64,000 nt of DNA, taken from an uncultured Collinsella sp. Its GTDB lineage: Bacteria > Actinomycetota > Coriobacteriia > Coriobacteriales > Coriobacteriaceae. The notes beneath the pieces were generated by a model. It saw nothing but the letters and a program-made list of their open reading frames with translations. It was not told the DNA's origin and made no database searches. Location of the stretch: the NCBI GenBank assembly GCA_905199225.1, contig CAJKFS010000002.1, positions 38,138 through 102,137 of the forward strand, read 5' to 3'. Position numbers and translations under genes: made by a program. This document shows positions 24,182-32,076 of the stretch, in pieces (position 1 is the first letter of the stretch; each line of letters begins with the position of its first letter).

Positions 24182-24991
24182 ATGGACTTCGAGAACCTGA
24201 AGGCGGACGTGGACCGCATCCTGTCCACGCACTTCACCAAGGGCCGCAGCGGGCGAACGCTGCAGTTCACCGTGCTGCACTACAACGCGGGCGACCTGTC
24301 CGTGGAGGACTGCTACAACACCTGGCAGTCCCGCGAGGCGTCGGCGCAGTACCAGGTGCAGAGCGACGGCATCATCGGCCAGCTCGTGTGGGACGCCGAC
24401 ACGGCCTGGCACGCGGGCAACTGGGACGCGAACTGCAAGAGTATCGGCATCGAGCACGCCAACCAGGGCGACTCCATCACCGACGCGTGCCTGGAGAGCG
24501 GCGCGCACCTGCTGGCCGCCATCCACAAGTTCTACGGCCTGGGCCGCCCAGAGTGGGACGTGAACGTGTTCCCCCACTGCCACTTCAGCGCGACGAGCTG
24601 CCCCGGCCCGCTCAAGGAGGGCACGAGCTACCACAACCGCTACATGGCACGCGCCCAGCAATGGTACGACGCCATGGTGGACGGCACCGACCCGGGAGAC
24701 GCGCCCACCGGCGAGCAGACCCAGCCGAGCGGCGAGCACGCCGGGCAGGGCTTCGGCGGCACATACCGCTGCACGGTCGACTGGCTGCGCGTGCGCGACG
24801 CCCCAGGGCTTGGCGGCAACGAGGTGACGCATTACGACGCGGGCGGGACCGTGGTGCTGGACGACTGGTACAAGATCGCGGACGGCTATGTTTGGGGACG
24901 TTACACGTCGTACAGCGGGCACACCCGCTACATCGCGGTGGGCAAGGCAACGGGCAAGCCTGAGGCCGACGACTTCCTGGTGAAGGCGTAG
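24182..24991 (+). CDS. Endolysin, N-acetylmuramoyl-L-alanine amidase
   Basis: A 269-residue enzyme that cuts the amide bond between MurNAc and the stem peptide. N-terminal amidase_2/PGRP-like domain (1 to about 160): VLHYNAGD with His33, AWHAGNWDANCKSIGIEHAN, and HCHFSATSCPG with His134 and Cys140 as likely zinc ligands. A Thr/Gly/Glu-rich linker leads to a C-terminal SH3-like wall-binding domain (YRCTVDWLRVRDAPGLGG; ending SGHTRYIAVGKATGK). No signal peptide, so release would depend on the holin. Confidence 0.88.
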   Translation: MDFENLKADVDRILSTHFTKGRSGRTLQFTVLHYNAGDLSVEDCYNTWQSREASAQYQVQSDGIIGQLVWDADTAWHAGNWDANCKSIGIEHANQGDSITDACLESGAHLLAAIHKFYGLGRPEWDVNVFPHCHFSATSCPGPLKEGTSYHNRYMARAQQWYDAMVDGTDPGDAPTGEQTQPSGEHAGQGFGGTYRCTVDWLRVRDAPGLGGNEVTHYDAGGTVVLDDWYKIADGYVWGRYTSYSGHTRYIAVGKATGKPEADDFLVKA

Positions 24992-24993
24992 CC

Positions 24994-25302
24994 ATGCCGT
25001 ACCCGAGTCCCGCAGACGAGGAGCGCGGCGGGTGCGGTCCGTTCGTCCTGGCGGTCCTTCTGCTGCTCATCATCCTGGGCGCAGTCAGCTGCACATCCAA
25101 GGCCATGGGCGCGCAGGACATGACCGTGCTGCCCGCCCGCACCGACGGCCCCTTGTATGACCTGCCCGAGCACGTCGACCAGGAAATCGTGTGCGACGAG
25201 CGCAACCGCGAATACCTGCTGCTGACCACCGAGCAGGGCGGCGTGTTCCTCATGCCGTACCTCGACGAGAACGGCGAGCAGGAAGTCATGCCGCAGGCGT
25301 AG
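24994..25302 (+). CDS. Small membrane protein at prophage right end
   Basis: A 102-residue protein, two bases after the endolysin. One N-terminal membrane segment (FVLAVLLLLIILGAVSCTSKA) followed by an external-looking domain. The LGAVSC stretch could be a lipoprotein-like cleavage site, although it follows a long non-standard start. A spanin-like or superinfection-exclusion role is possible but not shown. Last gene before the host TetR gene. Confidence 0.6.
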   Translation: MPYPSPADEERGGCGPFVLAVLLLLIILGAVSCTSKAMGAQDMTVLPARTDGPLYDLPEHVDQEIVCDERNREYLLLTTEQGGVFLMPYLDENGEQEVMPQA

Positions 25303-25382
25303 GGAGACCAACGCACGCGACGAAACCCCAGGCCGTGACGTGCACCATGGTGTTCGCTATAAGTAGCGAGTGCCCCGCCACT
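25303..25382. other. Candidate prophage right attachment region (attR)
   Basis: Eighty bases between the last phage gene and the end of the host tetR-type gene. They contain TCGCTA-TAAG-TAGCGA (25354-25369), a 6-bp inverted repeat with a 4-base spacer of the sort a site-specific recombinase could recognise. The matching left site lies outside the window, so a direct repeat cannot be checked. Confidence 0.35.
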
Positions 25383-25967
25383 TTAGTGATGCACCGGTGT
25401 CATGGTCCGCTCAAACAGTGCATCGACCACGTCGGCTATCTCAGGTCGACGCTCAAGATCGTGGCCCGATTCCCACCATATCGTGAAAAGACGAATAATA
25501 CCGCCGGCGACAAACTCAGACGTCGTCTCGAGTGACACGGGGGCCAGGGCATCCTCGGCAAGCACGTTCATCACACGCTCGCGGATGGAGCGGGCAATGC
25601 GGTCGCAAATAACGTTGGTCAACATGCCCGACATGCTGCTAGCCAAAATGTTATCCATGAGCTGCTCGTGCGCCAGAATCAAATCCATGGCATCGTCCAA
25701 AATCGCGTGCCGAAGCGCGCGCACGTCCTCGGCAGACACTGCGCCGGCCTCATCGGGCTGTTTTTGCGGCAAGCCCGACATGAGCTCATCGATATAAAAG
25801 GCGAAGTAATCGTTTTTATCGCGAAAATGCTTATAGAACGTCGTGCGGCGAATCATGGCCCGGTCGCAAAGCATAGCAACCGTCAAATCCTCAAACCGAT
25901 ACTCTTCCAAAAGCTCGGTAAAGGCATCGAACAGGGCACGATAGGTTTTCTTGATGCGAAGGTCCAT
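25383..25967 (-). CDS. TetR-family transcriptional regulator
   Basis: A 194-residue protein if started at ATG 25967 (MDLRIKKTYRALFDAF), the usual opening of TetR proteins. A second ATG four codons upstream (25979) is possible. Residues about 10-55 are the DNA-binding domain (LTVAMLCDRAMIRRTTFYKHFRDK). The rest is a helical ligand-binding and dimer domain. It is the first host gene next to the prophage and its 3' end lies at the presumed junction, so the last codons could have been supplied by phage DNA. Confidence 0.8.
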   Translation of the reverse strand: MDLRIKKTYRALFDAFTELLEEYRFEDLTVAMLCDRAMIRRTTFYKHFRDKNDYFAFYIDELMSGLPQKQPDEAGAVSAEDVRALRHAILDDAMDLILAHEQLMDNILASSMSGMLTNVICDRIARSIRERVMNVLAEDALAPVSLETTSEFVAGGIIRLFTIWWESGHDLERRPEIADVVDALFERTMTPVHH

Positions 25968-26178
25968 CCGTATCGCCATCCTCAGGGCAAAGACAACACT
26001 CGTCAATCTGTCGCATATCTTACACCTGTACCTCGCGCGCTTTGCCCCGGTGCCGACCCCGCCGAAAACATAACGCTTGCCGGAAAGTTCGGCACGGCAA
26101 AACGTTGCGGGTATACTAGTAGCGTTATACCAACGGCAGCTGGCGCATGCCGCCGCGGCCATTCGAAACGGAGACATC

Positions 26179-26730
26179 ATGATTACCGTCATCATCGGCA
26201 TCGTTGTTGTCATTGTGATTGTCTGCGCCATCGCCGGCATCTACAACAACATGGTCACCAAGCGTAACCGCATTGATAACGCCTGGCAGAACATCGATAC
26301 GCAGCTGCAGCGCCGCAACGACCTGATCCCCAACCTGGTCGAGACCGTCAAGGGCTACGCCAAGCACGAGCAGGAGACGCTCTCCGCCGTGATCAGCGCG
26401 CGTAACACCGCCGTCAAGGCCACCACGCCCGAGGCCAAGATGGAAGCCGACAACGTGCTGACCGGTGCGCTGCGCCAGCTCTTCGCCGTAGCCGAGGCCT
26501 ATCCCGATCTTAAGGCAAACACCAACTTTACGCAGCTGCAGGCATCGCTCGAGGATACCGAGAACAAGATTAGCTATGCACGCCAGAGCTACAACGACTG
26601 CGTACTCAGCTACAACAACGCCATTCAGACGTTCCCGGCTGTCATCTTTGCCGGCATCTTCCAGTTTAAGGAGCGCCAGGGCTTCGAGGCCGCCGAAGCA
26701 GCCCGCCAGGCCCCGACCGTCAAGTTCTAA
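26179..26730 (+). CDS. lemA: LemA family protein
   Basis: A 183-residue protein. ATG 26179 is preferred because GGAGAC precedes it and a membrane segment follows at once (MITVIIGIVVVIVIVCAI). The rest is the LemA helical bundle, with NRIDNAWQNIDTQLQRRNDLIPNLVETVKGYAKHE and the ending FPAVIFAGIFQFKERQGFE. Length and motifs are typical. Function of the family is still unclear; members are inner-membrane anchored. A strong terminator follows. Confidence 0.93.
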   Translation: MITVIIGIVVVIVIVCAIAGIYNNMVTKRNRIDNAWQNIDTQLQRRNDLIPNLVETVKGYAKHEQETLSAVISARNTAVKATTPEAKMEADNVLTGALRQLFAVAEAYPDLKANTNFTQLQASLEDTENKISYARQSYNDCVLSYNNAIQTFPAVIFAGIFQFKERQGFEAAEAARQAPTVKF

Positions 26731-26770
26731 CAATCACGGCCGAGTCTTAAGCCAGTTCATCAGCCCTTTG

Positions 26771-26802
26771 GGGCCCAAGGCACAAACCTTGGGCCCTTTT
26801 CT
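26771..26802 (+). terminator. Rho-independent terminator of lemA
   Basis: Perfect 10-bp stem GGGCCCAAGG / CCTTGGGCCC, loop CACAAA, followed by TTTTC. Confidence 0.9.
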
Positions 26803-26906
26803 TATCCACGCACAACGCGCGACCAAACAAAAAGCGCAGCCTAAAAGGCCGCGCACCATCTTTATTCAGATTAATCATTGCCCGTTGTGACATCGCCGAA
26901 CCCGCA

Positions 26907-27031
26907 GGGCAGAGAACAAGTTCCCTCCCGGCGCACTCCGCAGGACGCAAGAAGCCCTCGCCGCACGAAGTGCGCAGCGAGGGCTTCTTGCATGTCCGAG
27001 GACGCGCCGGGAGGGAACTTGTTCTCTGCCC
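26907..27031. repeat. 125-bp nested palindrome between lemA and ilvE
   Basis: Outer arms of 28 bp (26907-26934 and 27004-27031) are perfect inverted copies. Inside lies a 15-bp hairpin GCAAGAAGCCCTCGC / GCGAGGGCTTCTTGC and, within it, CGCAC-GAA-GTGCG. As RNA it would form one long hairpin. It sits between convergent genes (lemA +, ilvE -), so it could be a mobile palindromic element or a bidirectional terminator-like structure. The short open frames inside it are by-products. Confidence 0.85.
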
Positions 27032-27047
27032 GGATAGGTAAGACAAA

Positions 27048-28100
27048 TTACGCGACGGTGTAAACCCAGTTGTGCTTGTCCTCGACAGCACCAGACTGGA
27101 TACCAGTCAGGGTCTCGCGAAGCTTCTTCATCACAGGGCCGATCTCGGTGTATCCAGCCGGGAAGGTCACGGTCTCGTCGGCGCCGTAAACCTTGTTGTC
27201 GATTTCGCCAACCGGAGAGATGACGGCAGCGGTGCCGCACAGGCCGCACTCCACAAAGGTGCCGGCCTTGACCTCGGCCCACTCGACGGGGCGCTGGTCA
27301 ACGGTCATGCCCAGGTCCTGAGCAACCTGAACGAGCGAACGACGGGTGATAGAGGGCAGGATGGAGTCGGTGTGCGACTGCGGAACGACGAGCGTGCCAT
27401 CCTCTTTCACGAACAGGACGTTGGCGCCACCGGTCTCCTCGACATAGGTGCGGGACTCGGAGTCGAGATACAGGTTCTCGGCATAGCCCTCGCGATGGGC
27501 CTCCATCGTGGGCTTAAGGGACATGGCGTAGTTCAGGCCGGCCTTGATGTTGCCGGTGCCGTGCGGTGCAGCACGGTCATACTCGGAAACGCGCAGCTTG
27601 ACGGGCTTGAGGCCGCCCTTAAAGTACGGACCGACCGGGGTCACGAGAATGCGGAACGTGTACTCAGGAGCGGGAGCCACGCCGATCACGTCACCGGAGC
27701 CGATCATAAACGGACGCACGTACAGGGTCGCGCCGGAACCGAAGGGCGGAACCCAGGCGGCGTTGGCAGAAACGACCTGCTTGACGGCCTCAACGAACTT
27801 GTCCTTGGGAAACGGGGGCATCTCGAGGCGCTGGGCAGAGTTATACATACGCTCAGCGTTCATGTCGGGACGGAAGCAGACGATGCTGCCGTCCTCGGCG
27901 GTGTAGGCCTTCAGGCCCTCAAAGACCTCCTGGCAGTAATGGAAGATACCGCCGCACTCGGAGACATGCAGGGTGTGGTCGGTGGTCAGGCCGCCCTCGT
28001 CCCACTCGCCATCCTTCCAATGAGCCTCGTAGCTGTAATCGGTCTTCATGTAGCCAAAGCCGAGGCTACCCCAATCGATATCCTTCTTCTCGACAGTCAT
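27048..28100 (-). CDS. ilvE: Branched-chain amino acid aminotransferase
   Basis: A 350-residue class IV PLP aminotransferase that interconverts Leu, Ile and Val with their 2-oxo acids. Start ATG 28100 (MTVEKKDIDW) has AAGGAG seven bases upstream; the open frame further upstream is spurious. Key features: VFEGLKAY (about 58-66), FRPDMNAERM, PLP lysine Lys186 in GTGNIKAGLNYA, YVEETGGANVLFV and the C-terminal ECGLCGTAAVISPVGEI. An operator-like dyad upstream is shared with the amino-acid transporter near 53.2 kb. Confidence 0.95.
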   Translation of the reverse strand: MTVEKKDIDWGSLGFGYMKTDYSYEAHWKDGEWDEGGLTTDHTLHVSECGGIFHYCQEVFEGLKAYTAEDGSIVCFRPDMNAERMYNSAQRLEMPPFPKDKFVEAVKQVVSANAAWVPPFGSGATLYVRPFMIGSGDVIGVAPAPEYTFRILVTPVGPYFKGGLKPVKLRVSEYDRAAPHGTGNIKAGLNYAMSLKPTMEAHREGYAENLYLDSESRTYVEETGGANVLFVKEDGTLVVPQSHTDSILPSITRRSLVQVAQDLGMTVDQRPVEWAEVKAGTFVECGLCGTAAVISPVGEIDNKVYGADETVTFPAGYTEIGPVMKKLRETLTGIQSGAVEDKHNWVYTVA

Positions 28101-28289
28101 ATGTCGCTCCTTACATACACAGTTGCATACTCGCGAACCCGCACGCAAGGACCGAGGCCGACCGCGTCGCAACGTCGCACGCCCGGAGCGTAGAGCCGGA
28201 CGGGACACGCGAGCAGCATCAAAGCCGATGGCACGTCGATTCGCATGCACGAGATTGTACTCCCCGCACGCGTCTGATAAAACGCTTTT

Positions 28290-28305
28290 CTTTAACTAAG
28301 TAAAG
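28290..28305. promoter_or_regulatory. CTTTA-N6-TAAAG dyad upstream of ilvE
   Basis: CTTTAACTAAGTAAAG: perfect 5-bp arms with a 6-base spacer, about 190 bases before the ilvE start. The same dyad, with a closely related spacer, lies upstream of the amino-acid ABC importer (53178-53193 reads CTTTACCTAACTAAAG on the minus strand), suggesting a common regulator. A TACAAT element lies closer to ilvE on the minus strand. Confidence 0.5.
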
Positions 28306-28325
28306 TATTTTCATTTGACCGAAGC

Positions 28326-28359
28326 AAAAAGGCCCGCCACCGTAAGCGGTGACGGGCCT
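28326..28359 (-). terminator. Terminator of dedA-like gene
   Basis: On the minus strand AGGCCCGTCACCG / CGGTGGCGGGCCT form a stem with a 4-base loop, followed by TTTTT. It ends the transcript of the DedA gene before ilvE. Confidence 0.85.
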
Positions 28360-28397
28360 CAACTGTACGGTCTGCGCGCTGGCTCGAGCTAGGCGTT

Positions 28398-29036
28398 CTA
28401 TTTACCCAGCTTGGCCTTAACCAGACCGACCACGGTCGGGATGATCGACACGGCAACGATGCCGATAATCAGCAGCTCAAAGTGCTCTTGCACAAAGGGA
28501 ATGCCGCCAAAGAAGTAGCCCAGCAGCGTAAAGACCGTCGACCAGGTAATGCCGCCCAGCACGTTAAAGACGACAAAGTTGCGCCAGTGCATGCCGCCCA
28601 TGCCAGCGATAAAGGGCACAAAGGTGCGGATAAACGGGAAGAAGCGACCCAGGAAGATGGCCAGGTGACCCCACTTGTCCAAGAAGTCCTCGGACTTTTT
28701 GATGCGCTCGGGCGTCATGGCCTTGACCTTGCCCGAAGCGATGATCTTGCGGCCAAAGAAGTGACCGATCATAAAGTTGCACTGATCGCCCAAAATGGCA
28801 GCGGCCCATGCGGTGGCCAGAAGCGCCACGATGTTAAAGCCGCCGTTGTGGGCAAAGAAACCCGAGGCGAACAGCAGCGAATCACCGGGAAGGAACGGGA
28901 AGAACACCACGCCCGTCTCGATAAAGATGATCAGGAACACGCAGCCGTAGGCCATAAGCGGGCCGGCGGCGATCCAGCTGGCGATCGCGGTGCGCGGGTC
29001 CTTAAGCAGCTCGGCAATAAAATTGATGAAACCCAT
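28398..29036 (-). CDS. DedA-family membrane protein
   Basis: A 212-residue integral membrane protein of the DedA/VTT (SNARE-associated) family, thought to flip lipid carriers across the membrane. Start ATG 29036 (MGFINFIAELL) has GAGAGG upstream. Signature sequences: FFPFLPGDSLLFASGF, GDQCNFMIGHFFGRK, and FLGRFFPFIRTFVPFIAGMGGMHWRNF with the conserved Arg/Pro residues. At least four hydrophobic segments. Transcribed alone with its own terminator. Confidence 0.92.
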   Translation of the reverse strand: MGFINFIAELLKDPRTAIASWIAAGPLMAYGCVFLIIFIETGVVFFPFLPGDSLLFASGFFAHNGGFNIVALLATAWAAAILGDQCNFMIGHFFGRKIIASGKVKAMTPERIKKSEDFLDKWGHLAIFLGRFFPFIRTFVPFIAGMGGMHWRNFVVFNVLGGITWSTVFTLLGYFFGGIPFVQEHFELLIIGIVAVSIIPTVVGLVKAKLGK

Positions 29037-29201
29037 GAAGTAAAACCTCTCAGTTGTGGGCGCGGATACGTCCAAGTTGACCAGTATACGGTTGCGGTGC
29101 CCCCTCGTGCGCAACCCCACAAAAGCATGACTCCATTACCAGCAAGTTTGCATAACTGACACTTGTAGCGCAAAGCCGCCAAAATTGTCCTTTTTAATCC
29201 C

Positions 29202-29218
29202 TAGCGAATCGCTATACT
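29202..29218 (+). promoter_or_regulatory. Palindrome and -10-like box upstream of cysE
   Basis: TAGCGA-A-TCGCTA is a perfect 13-base palindrome whose right edge overlaps TATACT, a plausible -10 box, about 42 bases before the cysE start. This is the layout of a repressor operator over a promoter. The -35 is not clear (TTTTTA at 29191). Confidence 0.4.
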
Positions 29219-29259
29219 TTATTGAATCGCATTGCCATGGCGCTAAGGGAGGGCGGCCG

Positions 29260-29964
29260 GTGGGCTTTATCAATACCATTCGCGAGGACATCAAGACCGT
29301 CCAGGCGCAGGACCCCGCCGCGCAAAACGGTCTGGTCATCTTTCTTTCCTATCCTGGCCTGCACGCCAAGTGGAACCACGTGCCCGAGCACTGGCTGTGG
29401 GAGCACGGTCATCGCTCGCTCGCCCGCGTGCTCTCGCAAATCACCCGCCACATCACCGGCGTCGAGATTCACCCTGCCGCGCAGATTGGCAAGCACTTCT
29501 TTATCGACCACGCCATGGGCGTCGTCATCGGCGAGACCACCATTGTGGGCGACAACTGTGTGCTCTACCAGGGCGTCACGCTCGGCGGCACCGGCAACGA
29601 GACCGGCAAGCGTCACCCCACCCTGGGCAACAATGTCACGGTGGGCACGGGCGCCAAGGTGCTCGGCAACATCCGCATCGGCAACAACGTCAAGATCGGC
29701 GGCAACTCGGTCGTCGTTAAGGACGTCCCCGACAACTGCACCGTCGTGGGCGTGCCGGGACGCATCATCAAGCGCAACGGCTGCCGTGTGTTCGAGGAGA
29801 GTTTCGACGCCAAGCAGCATCGCGAGTACATGCCCGATGACGCCGCCGAGCAGTCCGCCCTCAACCGCCAGGGCATCACCGAGAATGCCCGCCGCGTCAA
29901 GGAACTCGAGCGAGAGGTGGCCGAGCTCAAGGCCCTCGTCGCCAAGCTCGTGGACGAACGCTAG
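29260..29964 (+). CDS. cysE: Serine O-acetyltransferase
   Basis: A 234-residue enzyme making O-acetylserine from serine and acetyl-CoA, the first step of cysteine synthesis. Start GTG 29260, with AAGGGAGGG upstream; the earlier ATG of the same frame is not preceded by a site. Left-handed beta-helix hexapeptides: [30 protein letters not shown], then the flexible loop [18 protein letters not shown] and [21 protein letters not shown]. The C-terminal 50 residues form a coiled coil ([20 protein letters not shown]). No cysK lies next to it. Confidence 0.92.
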   Translation: MGFINTIREDIKTVQAQDPAAQNGLVIFLSYPGLHAKWNHVPEHWLWEHGHRSLARVLSQITRHITGVEIHPAAQIGKHFFIDHAMGVVIGETTIVGDNCVLYQGVTLGGTGNETGKRHPTLGNNVTVGTGAKVLGNIRIGNNVKIGGNSVVVKDVPDNCTVVGVPGRIIKRNGCRVFEESFDAKQHREYMPDDAAEQSALNRQGITENARRVKELEREVAELKALVAKLVDER

Positions 29965-30002
29965 GAACGCAAGCGGCACAAAACGACATCGGCATCAACG
30001 CA

Positions 30003-30040
30003 AAGGCGCGCCAGGGAATTCATCCCCGGCGCGCCTTATT
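30003..30040. terminator. Bidirectional terminator after cysE
   Basis: AAGGCGCGCC / GGCGCGCCTT stem (30003-30012 with 30028-30037), with TTATTT after it. Lies between the convergent cysE and ABC exporter genes. Confidence 0.7.
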
Positions 30041-30045
30041 TGTGA

Positions 30046-30074
30046 TGTGGCAAAGAGACTGTCCCTTTGTCACA
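30046..30074. repeat. Short GGGACAG-type palindrome
   Basis: TGTGGCAAAG / CTTTGTCACA arms (one mismatch) around AGACTGTCC. It abuts the stop codon of the ABC exporter gene. One of several GGGACAG-containing dyads scattered between host genes in this window. Confidence 0.55.
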
Positions 30075-32075
30075 TTATGCGAACTGGCTCAGATAGAGGT
30101 CGGCGTAGGCACCCTCGGCAGCCAGCAGCTCCTTATGCGTGCCCTGCTCGATAATGTTGCCGTGATCCATGACCAAGATCAGGTCGGCGTCCACGATCGT
30201 CGACAGGCGGTGCGCGATCACAAAGCTCGTGCGCCCGCGCATGAGCGCGTCCATGGCACGACCGATGGCAAGCTCGGTACGCGTATCCACGCTTGAGGTC
30301 GCCTCGTCCAGGATGAGAATCGCCGGGTTATTGAGCAGCACGCGTGCGATGGTCAGCAGCTGACGCTGGCCCTGGCTGATGCTTTCGGCATCGTTGGCCA
30401 CGCGCGTGTCATAGCCCTGCGGCATGGTGCGCACAAAGAAGTCGACCTGCGCGGCGCGCGCAGCCGCCACGATCTCCTCACGCGTCGCCTCGGGACAGCC
30501 GTAGGCGATGTTTTCGGCAATCGTGCCATCGAACAGCCAGGCGTCCTGCAGCACCATGCCAAACTGCTGCCGTAGCTCGCCGCGGTCCATGCGGCTCGTA
30601 TCCACGCCGTCGAGCGTAATACGCCCGCCGTCAATCTCGTAGAAGCGCATGAGCAGGTTGATGAGCGTCGTCTTGCCCGCGCCCGTGGTTCCCACCACGG
30701 CAATCTTCTGGCCCGGCTCGGCGGTAAACGACACGTCGTGCATAAGCGGCTTGTCGGGCGAATAACCAAAGCGCACGTGCTCAAAGGAGACGCGACCCTC
30801 AACGCGACCCGGCAGCTTGGCGGCCTCGTCCGGCAGCGGATCGGCCTCCATCTCGGGCTCATCGAGCAGGTCGAACACGCGCTCCGCACTCGCCAACGCG
30901 CTCTGCAGCGAGTTGAAGGTAAACGACAGCTGCGTCATGGGTTCGGACGCCTCGTAGATAAACTGGAAGAACGCCTGGAACACGCCGACGGTCATGTGAC
31001 CGGCAACCAGCATGCTGCAGCCCACCAGCGCGATCACGATCTGCGCCAAACGGCCGATAAAGCGCACCGCAGGGCCGACGGCATTGATCATAAAGTCGGC
31101 CTTGGCACTCACGCGTGCCAGCTCGCCCGAGGCCTGGTGCACCTCGGCAGAACTTTGGCGTTCGCGGTTAAACGCGCGGATCACCAGACGGCCCGAATAG
31201 CCTTCCTCGACCGCACTCGTAATCTTGGACACCCACTCCTGGCGCTCGCCCGTCACATCGTGTGTGCGGCGCGAGACGACCTTCGTCACCAGCAGCGACA
31301 GTGCCGTAAAAAACAGAAAGACGAGCGTAAGCTGCACGCTGAACACGAACATCACGCTCACAGCACCAACAACCGTGCCGATCGACACGAGCAGCTGCAG
31401 CAATCCGCGCTGCATGCTCTCGGACATCTTGTCCAGGTCGTTGGTCGCGCGGCTGACGACCTCGCCGGGACGATGCGCGTCAAAATAGGCGAGCGGCAGA
31501 CGGTTGAGCTTTTGCGCGATGCGGTTGCGCAGGCGCAGATTGAGACGCTCAGCGACGCTCGACATCAAAAAGCTCTGGAGCGCATAGAACGAGGCAGCGG
31601 CAGTCCAGATCATAAAGTAGACGAAAATGGTCTTGCCGCAGTTCTCCCAGGTGATGCTGAAAGTGGTGTCGTTGGCAAACGCCACCTGAATGTGGCCCCA
31701 CAGCTCATCGATCACGCGGGCGCTATATGCCGGCGCGGCGGTGTTAAAGATGACATAGAACACAATGCTCGCGAACACGATATAGAAGCGCCAATGGTCG
31801 CCGGCAGCCTCACTCCACAGGCGGCGCACCGTCGCCCAGGTATCCCGAGGCGTCTCGTCCTCGTCTTCGTCGTCCACGTCGCGCATACGCTCTGCCTCGG
31901 CGCGGGCGCGCTCGTCCTCGGCACGTTCGTTTTCCTCGTAGAGCGCTTGGCGGCGAGCCTCGCGCTCCGCCGCCTTGGCGGCTTCGTCCAGGTCGGGCGC
32001 GACGCCCGTCTCCTCGACTGTCTCTACAACCGCAGCGCCATCGACGATGCCCTGCTTCTTGAGCTCCTCGGTCAT
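30075..32075 (-). CDS. ABC exporter, fused membrane/ATP-binding subunit (consensus site partner)
   Basis: A 666-residue half-transporter. Start ATG 32075 has GGGAGG eight bases upstream. Residues 1-85 are an acidic, charged N-terminal extension (ERAEDERARAEAERMRD). Residues about 90-380 hold six membrane helices, then the nucleotide-binding domain: Walker A GTTGAGKTT (about 462), signature ISQGQRQLL and Walker B AILILDEATSSVD with the catalytic Glu. Together with the next upstream gene (one base away) it would form a heterodimeric multidrug-type exporter. Substrate cannot be read from sequence; MarR control suggests a toxic compound. Confidence 0.9.
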   Translation of the reverse strand: MTEELKKQGIVDGAAVVETVEETGVAPDLDEAAKAAEREARRQALYEENERAEDERARAEAERMRDVDDEDEDETPRDTWATVRRLWSEAAGDHWRFYIVFASIVFYVIFNTAAPAYSARVIDELWGHIQVAFANDTTFSITWENCGKTIFVYFMIWTAAASFYALQSFLMSSVAERLNLRLRNRIAQKLNRLPLAYFDAHRPGEVVSRATNDLDKMSESMQRGLLQLLVSIGTVVGAVSVMFVFSVQLTLVFLFFTALSLLVTKVVSRRTHDVTGERQEWVSKITSAVEEGYSGRLVIRAFNRERQSSAEVHQASGELARVSAKADFMINAVGPAVRFIGRLAQIVIALVGCSMLVAGHMTVGVFQAFFQFIYEASEPMTQLSFTFNSLQSALASAERVFDLLDEPEMEADPLPDEAAKLPGRVEGRVSFEHVRFGYSPDKPLMHDVSFTAEPGQKIAVVGTTGAGKTTLINLLMRFYEIDGGRITLDGVDTSRMDRGELRQQFGMVLQDAWLFDGTIAENIAYGCPEATREEIVAAARAAQVDFFVRTMPQGYDTRVANDAESISQGQRQLLTIARVLLNNPAILILDEATSSVDTRTELAIGRAMDALMRGRTSFVIAHRLSTIVDADLILVMDHGNIIEQGTHKELLAAEGAYADLYLSQFA

Positions 32076-32076
32076 G

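Noticed and set aside
25303..25382. tRNA gene as integration site
   Set aside because: No cloverleaf, acceptor stem or anticodon loop could be drawn from these bases.
26878..27063. Small open frame inside the nested palindrome
   Set aside because: Its codons are produced by the inverted repeat itself, and there is no ribosome site or protein-like composition.
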